From Gammaproteobacteria bacterium (GTDB lineage Bacteria; Pseudomonadota; Gammaproteobacteria; Steroidobacterales; Steroidobacteraceae), in assembly GCA_016707425.1 (NCBI GenBank), contig JADJHU010000007.1, positions 23,164 to 87,163 of the forward strand: DNA of 64,000 nucleotides. Reading direction: 5' to 3'. Below, piece after piece: positions 8,366 to 15,918 of the stretch. The translations under genes were made by a program, and so were the position numbers. The notes under the pieces were generated by a model. The model searched no databases. It was not told the DNA's origin and worked only from the letters and a program-made list of their open reading frames with translations. Each line of letters opens with the position of its first letter. Position 1 is the stretch's first letter.

Positions 8366-9178
8366 TCAGCTCCCGAACATGCGGGCGAAGAAGCCCTTCT
8401 TCGGTTCGTCGACGAAACGCAGTGGCAGCTCCTCACCGAGGAGCCGGCCGACAGCGTCCTCGTAGGCATGCGAGGCGATGCTCTCTGCATTCAGGATGAC
8501 GGGTGAGCCGGCGTTGGACGCGGACAGCACATCCGCGGATTCCGGTACGACGCCCAGCACCTCGAGGCCGAGGATTTCGCGGACGTCGGCGACGCTCAGC
8601 ATCTCGCCCGCGGCCACACGCCGCGGGCTGTAGCGGGTCAGCAGCAGATGCTCCTGGACGCCGCCATTGCCCTGCTCTGCACGCAGGGTCTTGCTTGCCA
8701 GGAGACCGAGGATGCGGTCCGAGTCGCGCACCGAGGACACCTCGGGATTGACCACCACGATCGCCCGGTCTGCAAAATACATCGCCAGGTACGCGCCCTT
8801 CTCGATGCCTGCGGGCGAGTCGCAGATGATGTAGTCGAAACCGTCGGCCGTGAGCTCGTCGAGCACGCGGCGGACGCCCTCCACCGAAAGCGCTTCCTTG
8901 TCGCGGGTCTGGGAGGCGGCGAGCACGAAGAGATTGTCGAGACGCTTGTCCTTGATGAGCGCCTGTCTGAGTGTGCAGTCGCCCTGGATGACGTTCACGA
9001 AGTCGTACACCACACGCCGCTCGCAACCCATGATGAGGTCGAGATTGCGCAGGCCGATGTCGAAGTCGATGACCGCGACGCGCTTGCCTCGGCGCGCAAG
9101 TCCGGCAGCGAGGCTCGCTGCGGTGGTCGTCTTGCCGACTCCGCCCTTGCCTGAAGTCACAACGATGATTTCGGTCAA
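8366..9178 (-). CDS. minD: Septum site-determining ATPase MinD, TTG start
   Basis: MinD is the membrane-bound ATPase that carries the division inhibitor MinC. The deviant Walker A GKGGVGKTT sits at residues 11-19, and the C-terminal end ...KKGFFARMFGS is the short amphipathic helix that binds the membrane. I set the start at TTG 9178 because it gives TEIIVVTSGKGGVGKT at the N-terminus and 270 residues, the same length as E. coli MinD, and because AAGGAG at 9187-9192 stands 8 bases before it. The frame also reaches upstream to 9235, but that extension has no family counterpart. Second gene of minC-minD-minE. Confidence 0.95.
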   Translation of the reverse strand: MTEIIVVTSGKGGVGKTTTAASLAAGLARRGKRVAVIDFDIGLRNLDLIMGCERRVVYDFVNVIQGDCTLRQALIKDKRLDNLFVLAASQTRDKEALSVEGVRRVLDELTADGFDYIICDSPAGIEKGAYLAMYFADRAIVVVNPEVSSVRDSDRILGLLASKTLRAEQGNGGVQEHLLLTRYSPRRVAAGEMLSVADVREILGLEVLGVVPESADVLSASNAGSPVILNAESIASHAYEDAVGRLLGEELPLRFVDEPKKGFFARMFGS

Positions 9179-9186
9179 CTGTGGAT

Positions 9187-9192
9187 CTCCTT
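9187..9192 (-). promoter_or_regulatory. Shine-Dalgarno site that decides the TTG start of minD
   Basis: AAGGAG on the minus strand, 8 bases before TTG 9178. It is the strongest ribosome binding site near the min genes and marks the non-ATG start as the real one. Confidence 0.7.
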
Positions 9193-9212
9193 CAAAATAT
9201 GTCAGGACGGCC

Positions 9213-9950
9213 TCAGCCGCCGAGGCGCGCGACATTCAGTGCGTCGCCATCGAGCCACGCCTGCACCGGCTGGCCGGCGAGCTCCCCGGGGATGGTCTCG
9301 AACACGCGGAACACGCCGGCGATCGACACGAGCTCGGCGTGGAAGGTCAGGCAGAAGATGCGTGCAGCGGTTTCACCGCGGGCACCGGCCATGGCGCGGC
9401 CCCGCAGGGCGCCATAGACGTGGACGCAGCCATCGGCCATCACTTCGGCGCCAGCCCCGACGGTGGCGGTGACCACCAGGTCGTGCTGACGGGCGTAGAC
9501 GCGCTGCCCGGAGCGTACGGGCTGCTGATGCACCAGCGCGGCCGCGCTGGTGCCCGCTGCGGCCGCGGGCTGGCCCGTGGGCACCTGCGTGGGGGCCGGA
9601 GGCTTCTTCGGGACCCGGAAGGCGGGCAGGATCGGCAGTGCGAGTGCCCGGGCCAGGCCGGCAATGGCGTCCGTGCCCGAGGTCAGACCCACGACCAGCA
9701 TGCCCGCACGCCGCACGGCGTCCAGCACGGTGCGCATCTCGGCGATCTCGGGCTCTCTCTCCAGCATGGTGAGATCGACGCACACCGCCGTGCGCTCGAA
9801 GAATCCGGGCGGCGCGCTCGCGATGCGCCCGGTCAGTTCGTCGACGCAGGCGGCCGGATCGGTTGTGCGCAGGCGCAGCTGCGCCAGGCCCACCTGGCCG
9901 AAGCGGATCTCCAGTGCCGGTTCGTGCGTCGCCTCTGCTGGTCTGCTCAT
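9213..9950 (-). CDS. minC: Septum site-determining protein MinC
   Basis: MinC blocks FtsZ polymerisation near the poles together with MinD. The N-terminal domain (residues 12-110) includes the stretch FFERTAVCVDLTMLE; a Pro/Ala-rich linker follows (118-140); the C-terminal beta-helix domain has VRSGQRVYARQHDLVVTATV, then the turn GAEVMADGCVHVYGALRGRA that is typical of MinC. It is the first gene of minCDE, 34 bases before minD, and is divergent from the RRM gene at 10248. Confidence 0.94.
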   Translation of the reverse strand: MSRPAEATHEPALEIRFGQVGLAQLRLRTTDPAACVDELTGRIASAPPGFFERTAVCVDLTMLEREPEIAEMRTVLDAVRRAGMLVVGLTSGTDAIAGLARALALPILPAFRVPKKPPAPTQVPTGQPAAAAGTSAAALVHQQPVRSGQRVYARQHDLVVTATVGAGAEVMADGCVHVYGALRGRAMAGARGETAARIFCLTFHAELVSIAGVFRVFETIPGELAGQPVQAWLDGDALNVARLGG

Positions 9951-10114
9951 CGCTCTCGGTCAGCCTCCGCGGGACTGCGCAGTGTACTGGGCACGCTCGT
10001 GTGTTGGGAGGTCCGGTCGCATGCACGTACGGGGGCAGCGCCGCACGCTGCTGAAACCCGGGCGCGGGGCGGCGAACGCGAGTAAGCTGCGCGCAGGCTC
10101 GTGACTATTCTCTT

Positions 10115-10158
10115 CTGCCCGTCCCCGAGCGGGCAGTGCCACTTCGGTGCACTGCCCG
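10115..10158 (+). promoter_or_regulatory. Leader with two mutually exclusive hairpins ahead of the RRM gene
   Basis: Arm 10115-10121 can pair with 10130-10136 (7 bp, 8-base loop). The same segment 10130-10138 can instead pair with 10150-10158, continued by three pairs closing a C(TTCG)G tetraloop, with one bulged C. The second form is longer and carries one of the most stable RNA tetraloops. It lies about 90 bases before the GTG start of the RRM gene. No T-run follows, so it is not a simple terminator. A TATTCT box at 10106-10111 could place the transcript start just before the first arm. A regulatory role is inference. Confidence 0.4.
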
Positions 10159-10247
10159 GTTGAGGTCTGCCATCACAGAACCGTCTCCGAACCGTCAGGC
10201 AGGAATCGTCCTGTCGCCCATTTCTTCTTCCATGTGAGCAAACTCCA

Positions 10248-10541
10248 GTGACCAAGTTGTTCGTAGGCAATCTGCCTTTCACCGCCACCGAGGATTCCGT
10301 TCGTGCGCTCTTCGCCGAGCATGGCACGGTCGAGACGATCGCCCTGATCAACGACCGCGATACGGGTCGGCCAAGGGGCTTCGGCTTCGTCGAGATGTCC
10401 AACGCCGATGCCTCGCGCGCCATGCAGGCGCTCGATGGCAAGGATTTTGGCGGGCGTGCGCTGAAAGTGAACGAAGCCCAGGCGCGTGAGCGCTCGGGCG
10501 GGGGCGGGGGTGGGGGTGGCCGCGGCCCGCGCCGCTACTGA
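10248..10541 (+). CDS. RRM-domain RNA-binding protein with Gly-rich tail, 97 aa
   Basis: A single RNA recognition motif fills residues 1-78: RNP2 as LFVGNL (4-9) and RNP1 as RGFGFVEM, with the conserved aromatic residues kept. Such proteins bind single-stranded RNA and, in bacteria, are often cold-induced. The tail after residue 84 is a run of eight glycines followed by RGPRRY, resembling the Gly-rich RNA-binding proteins of plants and cyanobacteria. The start is GTG at 10248, giving TKLFVGNL directly. The structured leader at 10115-10158 and a strong hairpin after the stop bracket the gene. Confidence 0.92.
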   Translation: MTKLFVGNLPFTATEDSVRALFAEHGTVETIALINDRDTGRPRGFGFVEMSNADASRAMQALDGKDFGGRALKVNEAQARERSGGGGGGGGRGPRRY

Positions 10542-10553
10542 TGACACCTGCAG

Positions 10554-10587
10554 GCACTCCGGGCCGCGTCCGTGCGGTCCGGAGTGC
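10554..10587 (+). terminator. Strong 14-bp hairpin after the RRM gene
   Basis: Arms 10554-10567 and 10574-10587 pair over 14 positions with a single G-T wobble and a 6-base loop. It lies 12 bases after the RRM stop and 26 bases before the NYN gene. There is no T-run, so it may end transcription with help, or protect the short RRM mRNA while leaving some read-through. Confidence 0.5.
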
Positions 10588-10613
10588 TGTGCCCGTTGCA
10601 TTCGGGAGACCCG

Positions 10614-11483
10614 ATGGCAAGCGTCGACATCAAGAACATGGCGCTCTTCTGCGATTTCGAGAATATCGCGCTCGGAGTGCGCGACGCGAAGTACGCACAG
10701 TTTGACATCGACAAGGTGCTCGAGCGACTGCTGCTGAAGGGCAGCATCGTCGTGAAGAAGGCCTATTGCGACTGGGAGCGCTATAAGGAGTTCAAGGCGG
10801 GGATGCACGAGGCATCGTTTGAGCTCATCGAGATCCCGCACGTGCGCCAGTCTGGCAAGAATTCGGCGGATATCCGCATGGTCGTCGACGCGCTGGACCT
10901 CTGCTACACGAAGGCGCACGTCGACACCTTTGTCGTCATCAGCGGAGACTCGGATTTCTCGCCACTCGTGAGCAAGCTGCGCGAGAACGCAAAGCACGTG
11001 ATCGGGGTCGGGGTCAAGAACTCGACCTCAGACCTCCTCATCGGCAACTGCGACGAGTTCATCTATTACGACGATCTGGTGCGCGAGCAGGAAGCCAAGC
11101 GCCGCGCGCGCCGCAAGCACGCCGCAAAGCCGGCTGTCGCGGCGGAGGAAGGCGTCGGCGCTGCGGCGGCACGCAAGGGCGACGGCACTGGCAGGCCCTC
11201 CGAGGGGCGTGCCGAGGGGCGCAGTGAGGCAGAGCGCCGCCAGGAGGCACTCGATCTCGTGGTGGAGACGGTCCAGGCGCTCGCGGCCGAACGCGGCGAG
11301 GAGGGCAAGGTCTGGGGTTCGATGATCAAGCAGACGCTCAAGCGCCGCATGCCAGGGTTCAGCGAGTCCTATTACGGCTTCGATTCCTTCGGCGACCTGC
11401 TGCAGGAGGCGGAGGTGCGCAAGCTCCTGCTGCTCGAGCGCGATGAAAAGTCCGGTGGGCACGTGGTGCGGCTGCCGCGGTAG
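10614..11483 (+). CDS. NYN-domain protein with C-terminal OST-HTH (LOTUS) domain, 289 aa
   Basis: The NYN domain, a PIN-like nuclease fold, occupies residues 5-150. Its acidic positions are present: ALFCDFENIALGVRD, then SADIRMVVDALDL, then ISGDSDFSPLV. A charged Ala/Arg/Lys linker (155-205) joins it to an OST-HTH/LOTUS domain (about 208-285, DLVVETVQALAAERGEEGKVWGS... GFDSFGDLLQEAE), a fold known to bind RNA. NYN/LOTUS proteins include the LabA-like group and eukaryotic RNases such as MARF1. ATG 10614 follows GGGAG at 10604. Together with the RRM gene just upstream, an RNA-processing role is likely but not shown. Confidence 0.88.
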   Translation: MASVDIKNMALFCDFENIALGVRDAKYAQFDIDKVLERLLLKGSIVVKKAYCDWERYKEFKAGMHEASFELIEIPHVRQSGKNSADIRMVVDALDLCYTKAHVDTFVVISGDSDFSPLVSKLRENAKHVIGVGVKNSTSDLLIGNCDEFIYYDDLVREQEAKRRARRKHAAKPAVAAEEGVGAAAARKGDGTGRPSEGRAEGRSEAERRQEALDLVVETVQALAAERGEEGKVWGSMIKQTLKRRMPGFSESYYGFDSFGDLLQEAEVRKLLLLERDEKSGGHVVRLPR

Positions 11484-11503
11484 GGTAGCGGATCGGCGAG
11501 AAG

Positions 11504-13234
11504 GTGATGCACGGAGGGGACCGGATCGCGGAGGCACTCGTTGCCGAGGGCGTGCGCTTCCTCTTCACGCTCTGTGGCGGGCACATCTCCCCGATTCTCA
11601 CCGGCGCAAAGGCGCGCGGCCTGCGCGTGGTCGACGTGCGCCACGAGGCCACGGCGGTATTTGCGGCGGACGCCGTGGCACGCCTCACGGGCGTCCCCGG
11701 GGTGGCGGCCGTGACCGCCGGTCCGGGACTCACCAATACGCTCACCGCAGTGAAGAACGCGCAGCTCGCGCAGTCACCCGTGGTGCTTCTGGGCGGAGCG
11801 GCGCCCACGATGCTCCAGGGTCGCGGCGCGCTCCAGGACATCGCCCAGCTCCCGCTCATTGCGCCTCACGTCAAGCATGCCCGTTCGGTGCGCCGCGTGC
11901 GCGAGCTCGCACCCGCAATCCACGATGCATTCCGCATTGCACGCCAGGGCGTGCCGGGTCCGGTGTTCCTTGAGTGCCCGCTCGACGTGCTCTATCCGGA
12001 GGCCGCGGCCCGCGAGTGGTTCCTCGCGGGTGCGGGCAAGGGCGGGGGACTCGCGGCACGGGCGCGACGCCGCTATCTCGAGCGATACGTCGAGCGCATG
12101 TTTGCATCCGGAGGCGGACGCCCGGTGCCCCGGCCCTCGGCCGTCGCGCTGCCGCGCCCCGCACCGGCAGCCGTCAGGCGCGCCGCGCGGATGCTCGGAC
12201 AGAGCCGGCACCCGGTGCTGCTCGTCGGCAGCCAGGCTCTTGCGCTCGCCGCCGACGCGCCGCGCATCGCAGCCGCCGTCGCCCGCCTCGGCATACCTGT
12301 CTACCTCTCAGGGATGGGGCGCGGTCTCCTCGGGCGCGAGCATCCCCTGCAGTTGCGTCATCAGCGCCGTCAGGCGCTGCGTGAGGCCGATTGCGTGATC
12401 CTCGCCGGCGTGCCGAGCGACTTCCGGCTGGACTACGGCGGACACGTGCGTACCGACGCCAGACTGATCGCGGCGAACCGCAGCCGGCGCGAAGCGCGCA
12501 TGAACCGCAGACCCGATCTGCTCGTCGCAGGCGATGCCGGAGAATTCCTCTGCAGTCTCTCGGCGCTGCTCGCGGGCAGTGCCGCGCGCCCCGAGTGGGT
12601 GGCGCAGCTGCGCTCGCGTGACGCCGAGCGCGAGCATGACATCGAGAGGCGCGCAGTCCGTGGCGGCGAGCGTGTCAACCCGCTCGCACTGCATCGCGCG
12701 ATCGAGCGCACCGCAGGCGAGAACGCCGTGTTCGTGGCCGACGGGGGGGATTTCGTCGCCACCGCCTCCTACGTGCTGCACCCGCGAGGCCCGCTCTCGT
12801 GGCTCGATCCCGGAGTGTTCGGCACCCTGGGTGTCGGTGCGGGCTTTGCGCTCGGCGCGAAGCTCTGCCGGCCAACATCCGAAGTGTGGCTCATCCTCGG
12901 TGATGGCGCGAGTGGCTACGGGCTCGTGGAGTTCGACACCTTCGTGCGCCACGGGGTCCCGGTGATTGCAGTGGTCGGCAATGATGGCGCCTGGACGCAG
13001 ATCGCACGCGAGCAGACGAAGGCGCTCGGTGACGACGTGGCGACCGTGCTGGGACCTGTGCGCTACGACGAGGTGGCGCGCGGCTTCGGCGCGCGCGGCC
13101 TGCGACTCGAGAGCGACGCGGCGATCGGGGCCGTCCTCTCGGAAGCTCGGGCGGCTGCAGCGGCAGGCACGCCCGTGCTCGTCAACGCGATGCTCGATCG
13201 CAGCGACTTCCGCGAGGGCTCGATCTCGATGTGA
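11504..13234 (+). CDS. ThDP-dependent enzyme, 2-hydroxyacyl-CoA lyase (ILVBL/HACL2) type
   Basis: This ThDP enzyme resembles acetolactate synthase in layout: N-terminal pyrimidine-binding domain with catalytic Glu in RHEATAVFAADA (residue 48), a central domain (190-330), and a C-terminal pyrophosphate-binding domain with GDGASGYGLVEF. From memory, many blocks match human ILVBL/HACL2 closely: FTLCGGHISPIL, TAGPGLTNTLTAVKNAQLAQ, GTLGVGAGFALGAKLCRP, EFDTFVRHGVPV and a final DFREGSIS. That enzyme cleaves 2-hydroxy fatty acyl-CoAs. Start GTG 11504 or ATG 11507; both follow GAGAAGG. It converges with motB. Biosynthetic acetolactate synthase is unlikely because no regulatory subunit is nearby. Confidence 0.85.
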   Translation: MMHGGDRIAEALVAEGVRFLFTLCGGHISPILTGAKARGLRVVDVRHEATAVFAADAVARLTGVPGVAAVTAGPGLTNTLTAVKNAQLAQSPVVLLGGAAPTMLQGRGALQDIAQLPLIAPHVKHARSVRRVRELAPAIHDAFRIARQGVPGPVFLECPLDVLYPEAAAREWFLAGAGKGGGLAARARRRYLERYVERMFASGGGRPVPRPSAVALPRPAPAAVRRAARMLGQSRHPVLLVGSQALALAADAPRIAAAVARLGIPVYLSGMGRGLLGREHPLQLRHQRRQALREADCVILAGVPSDFRLDYGGHVRTDARLIAANRSRREARMNRRPDLLVAGDAGEFLCSLSALLAGSAARPEWVAQLRSRDAEREHDIERRAVRGGERVNPLALHRAIERTAGENAVFVADGGDFVATASYVLHPRGPLSWLDPGVFGTLGVGAGFALGAKLCRPTSEVWLILGDGASGYGLVEFDTFVRHGVPVIAVVGNDGAWTQIAREQTKALGDDVATVLGPVRYDEVARGFGARGLRLESDAAIGAVLSEARAAAAAGTPVLVNAMLDRSDFREGSISM

Positions 13235-13247
13235 CCCGATCCCGGGC

Positions 13248-14228
13248 TCACCCGGTTGCGGTCGGGGTCGGGGTCGGCGTGGCGAGTGGCGGCGTGACGG
13301 TCACCTGCGCCGGGCGCTCATCGGTCTTCAGTGCGGCAGCCTCCGCCTGCGTCGTCATCACGATGATGCTGATGCGGCGGTTCGTGGGGCTCTCCGCGTT
13401 CGACTTGTCGAACAGGACCGTGGAGGACAGTCCGACGACGCGCGCGACCCGCGTGGCATCGAGGCCGCCCGCGATGAGCGCACGCCGCGCGGCATTGGCA
13501 CGATCGACAGAGAGCTCCCAGTTTCCGTAATCGCGGCGGCCGCCACCCCAGGGCCGGGCATCGGTGTGACCCGTCAGGCTCAGGCGATTCGGTACGGTGT
13601 TCAGATAGCCCGCGAGCTCGTGCAGGATGAGATCCGTGTAGTCCTTGAGTCTCGAGCTGCCCAGATCGAACATCGGCCGGTTCTGCTCGTCGACGATCTG
13701 GATCCGCAGCCCCTCGGGCGTGATGTCCAGCAGCAGCTGGTCCTTGAATGGCGCGAGGGCCTGGCTGCGGGCGATGGCCTCGCGCAGGTCCTGCATCAGC
13801 GATTCGAGCTTCTCCCGTTCGGCCTGCTCGGCGAGGCGGCGTGCGTCCTCGCCGGCAGGCGGCACCGCCGTCTCCGGCTTCGGGTTCTCCACCGAGACGA
13901 GTCTCGGCGCGTCGAGTCCTCCGCGCAGATCGATCGGGCTCGTGCTCGCACCGCCCGGTCCCATGTGTCCGGGCGCCGGCTTCACGCTCTTGCCTGGTTC
14001 CATGCTCGGATTCTTGAAATAGTCGAAGATCGCCGCGCGCTGGTCCTTGGAGACGGAGGCTACGAGCCACATGACGAGAAAGAACGCCATCATGGCTGTC
14101 ACGAAGTCCGCGTAGGCCACCTTCCACGCACCGCCGTGGTGCGCGGCCGTGCCTTGCCTGCGGCGCCTGACGATGATGATCGGGCGCGGGTCGGCCTGCG
14201 GTTCCTCCGCCAGGGCCGGCGCGTTCAT
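13248..14228 (-). CDS. motB: Flagellar motor stator protein MotB
   Basis: MotB anchors the stator to peptidoglycan and carries the ion-conducting aspartate. The single membrane helix is KVAYADFVTAMMAFFLVMWLV-like near residues 33-55, with the conserved Asp in YADF. The C-terminal OmpA-like domain shows LTGHTDARPWGG and NWELSVDRANAARRAL. The last residues are a Thr/Pro repeat. Its ATG overlaps the motA stop by four bases, so the pair is coupled. No other flagellar or chemotaxis gene is in the window. Confidence 0.94.
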   Translation of the reverse strand: MNAPALAEEPQADPRPIIIVRRRRQGTAAHHGGAWKVAYADFVTAMMAFFLVMWLVASVSKDQRAAIFDYFKNPSMEPGKSVKPAPGHMGPGGASTSPIDLRGGLDAPRLVSVENPKPETAVPPAGEDARRLAEQAEREKLESLMQDLREAIARSQALAPFKDQLLLDITPEGLRIQIVDEQNRPMFDLGSSRLKDYTDLILHELAGYLNTVPNRLSLTGHTDARPWGGGRRDYGNWELSVDRANAARRALIAGGLDATRVARVVGLSSTVLFDKSNAESPTNRRISIIVMTTQAEAAALKTDERPAQVTVTPPLATPTPTPTATG

Positions 14229-15082
14229 GCCTTGCCCTTGAGATGCGCCTCGAGATCGCCGAAGGTGGGTCGGACCTGGGTGAAGAGCAGCTTGCGTGCG
14301 AACTCCACGGCAATCTGTGGCGGATAGCCGCGGACGCTTGCCACGAGCGCCATCTTCACCACCTCGAAGGCCTTGCCCTCCTCCTGCGCGCGGTGCTCCA
14401 TCGCCGTGGCGAGCGGACCAACGAAGCCGTAGGCCACGAGGATGCCGAGGAAGGTGCCGACGAGTGCGGCCGCGACCTTGTGGCCGATGGTGGCCGTATC
14501 GGCGCCTTCGATCGCGGCCATCGTGTTCACGATGCCCAGCACGGCGGCGACAATGCCGAAGCCCGGCAGCGCATCCGACATCCGCTGCATGGCGTGCGCG
14601 GGTTCCTCGGTCTCCTTGTGGTGGGTCTCGAGCTCGTACTCGAGCAGGCTCTCGAGCTCGTGGGGGTCGAGGCTGCCGCCGATCATGAGCCGCAGGCAGT
14701 CGGTGATGAATTCCATCATGTGGTGATCGGCGAGGATGCGCGGGTACCTGGAGAAGATCTCGCTCGCGGCGGGATCGTCCACATCCTTTTCGATCGCGAG
14801 CATGCCTGCCTTGCGCGCCTTGACGAGCAGGTCGTAGATCAGTTTCAGGAGGTCGACATAGTCCTCACGCCGGTAGCGCGGTCCTTTCAGGAGGGCCAGC
14901 ACGTTTGCGCCGGCCGCCTTGACCACCTTTGGCGGGTTGCTCGTGACGAAGGCGCCGACGGCGGCGCCGCAGATGATCACGATCTCGGTGGGATGCCAAA
15001 GCAGCAGCAGGCTGCCGCCCGAGCCGAGAAAGCCCCCGAGCACGCTGAGGATGACGACGACGGAACCGATGATGATGAACAA
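14225..15082 (-). CDS. motA: Flagellar motor stator protein MotA
   Basis: MotA forms the ion channel of the stator and contacts FliG. The protein of 285 residues begins MFIIIGSVVVILSVLGGFL, close to E. coli MotA in pattern, and has four membrane segments, two at the N-terminus and two after residue 165 (PGFGIVAAVLGIVNTM and AALVGTFLGILVAYGFVGPLA). The charged cytoplasmic loop between them (EDYVDLLKLIYDLLVKARK...) is the torque-generating part. First gene of motAB; divergent from folE with about 175 bp between them. Confidence 0.95.
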   Translation of the reverse strand: MFIIIGSVVVILSVLGGFLGSGGSLLLLWHPTEIVIICGAAVGAFVTSNPPKVVKAAGANVLALLKGPRYRREDYVDLLKLIYDLLVKARKAGMLAIEKDVDDPAASEIFSRYPRILADHHMMEFITDCLRLMIGGSLDPHELESLLEYELETHHKETEEPAHAMQRMSDALPGFGIVAAVLGIVNTMAAIEGADTATIGHKVAAALVGTFLGILVAYGFVGPLATAMEHRAQEEGKAFEVVKMALVASVRGYPPQIAVEFARKLLFTQVRPTFGDLEAHLKGKA

Positions 15083-15258
15083 GCGCGCTACGACCCACTG
15101 CCCCGGACGCCTGTCGGTCCAGGATTGCTATCGGCAGGCGACGGCAACTCTTGAGAGGCGCCTGCCCGTGGCGATACCGTTTCCCGGGGCGCACGGATGC
15201 TGCAAACTGTGCGCTGCGTCCGCGCAGCGCAGCCGGGAGACCACCGGGAGGAGGATGG

Positions 15259-15870
15259 ATGGGAACGAGGAAGCGTCGCTTCCCTTCGCGGGCGACTCGC
15301 GACGAGGCCGAAGAGGCTGTTCGTACGCTGCTCCGCTGGGCGGGCGACGACCCGACGCGCGAGGGGCTGCGGGACACCCCGAAGCGCGTGGCGAGCGCCT
15401 ACAGGGACTGGCTGTCCGGATATGCGGTGGATCCGCACGATTTTCTGCGCCGCACCTTCGAGGATGTCGGCGGCTACGATGGGATGGTCGTCCTGCGTGA
15501 CATTGCCTTCGAATCGCGGTGCGAGCACCACATCGCGCCGATCATCGGGCGCGCGCACGTGGGCTATCTGCCCGCCGACAGGGTCGTCGGCATCAGCAAG
15601 CTCGCCCGCGTGGTCGACGGTTATTCGCGGCGCCTCCAGGTGCAGGAGAAGCTCACTGCGCAGATCGCGGCCTGCATCAGCGATGTCCTGAAGCCGCGCG
15701 GCGTGGGCGTGGTCATCGATGCGGTGCACGAGTGCATGACGACTCGCGGGGTGCACAAGCGCGGCGTGTCCATGATCACCAGCTGCATGACGGGCGTGTT
15801 CCGGGACGATGCGCGTACGAGAGCGGAGTTCCTGGAATTCATCGGCATCCACGGAGCCCGCGGCCTCTGA
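15259..15870 (+). CDS. folE: GTP cyclohydrolase I FolE
   Basis: FolE opens GTP to dihydroneopterin triphosphate, the first step of folate synthesis. The zinc ligands are visible: Cys and His in FESRCEHHIAPIIGRAHVGY and Cys in ITSCMTGVF. The family block GISKLARVVDGYSRRLQVQE is intact, as is DVLKPRGVGVVIDAVHECM. Length 203 aa is normal. The frame is open from 15151, but ATG 15259 is preceded at 4 bases by GGGAGGAGG (15246-15254), so I take that start. Single gene, convergent with the RND pump gene. Confidence 0.95.
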   Translation: MGTRKRRFPSRATRDEAEEAVRTLLRWAGDDPTREGLRDTPKRVASAYRDWLSGYAVDPHDFLRRTFEDVGGYDGMVVLRDIAFESRCEHHIAPIIGRAHVGYLPADRVVGISKLARVVDGYSRRLQVQEKLTAQIAACISDVLKPRGVGVVIDAVHECMTTRGVHKRGVSMITSCMTGVFRDDARTRAEFLEFIGIHGARGL

Positions 15871-15890
15871 GTGCGCACCAGGGGAGCGAC

Positions 15891-15918
15891 CGCCCCGGCG
15901 GGCGTCACGCCGGGGGCG
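15891..15918. terminator. Hairpin between convergent folE and czcA-type gene
   Basis: Arms 15891-15900 and 15908-15918 pair over 10 positions with one bulged G and a 7-base loop. It spans the stop of the RND pump gene and follows folE by 20 bases. No T-run is present. Confidence 0.35.
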
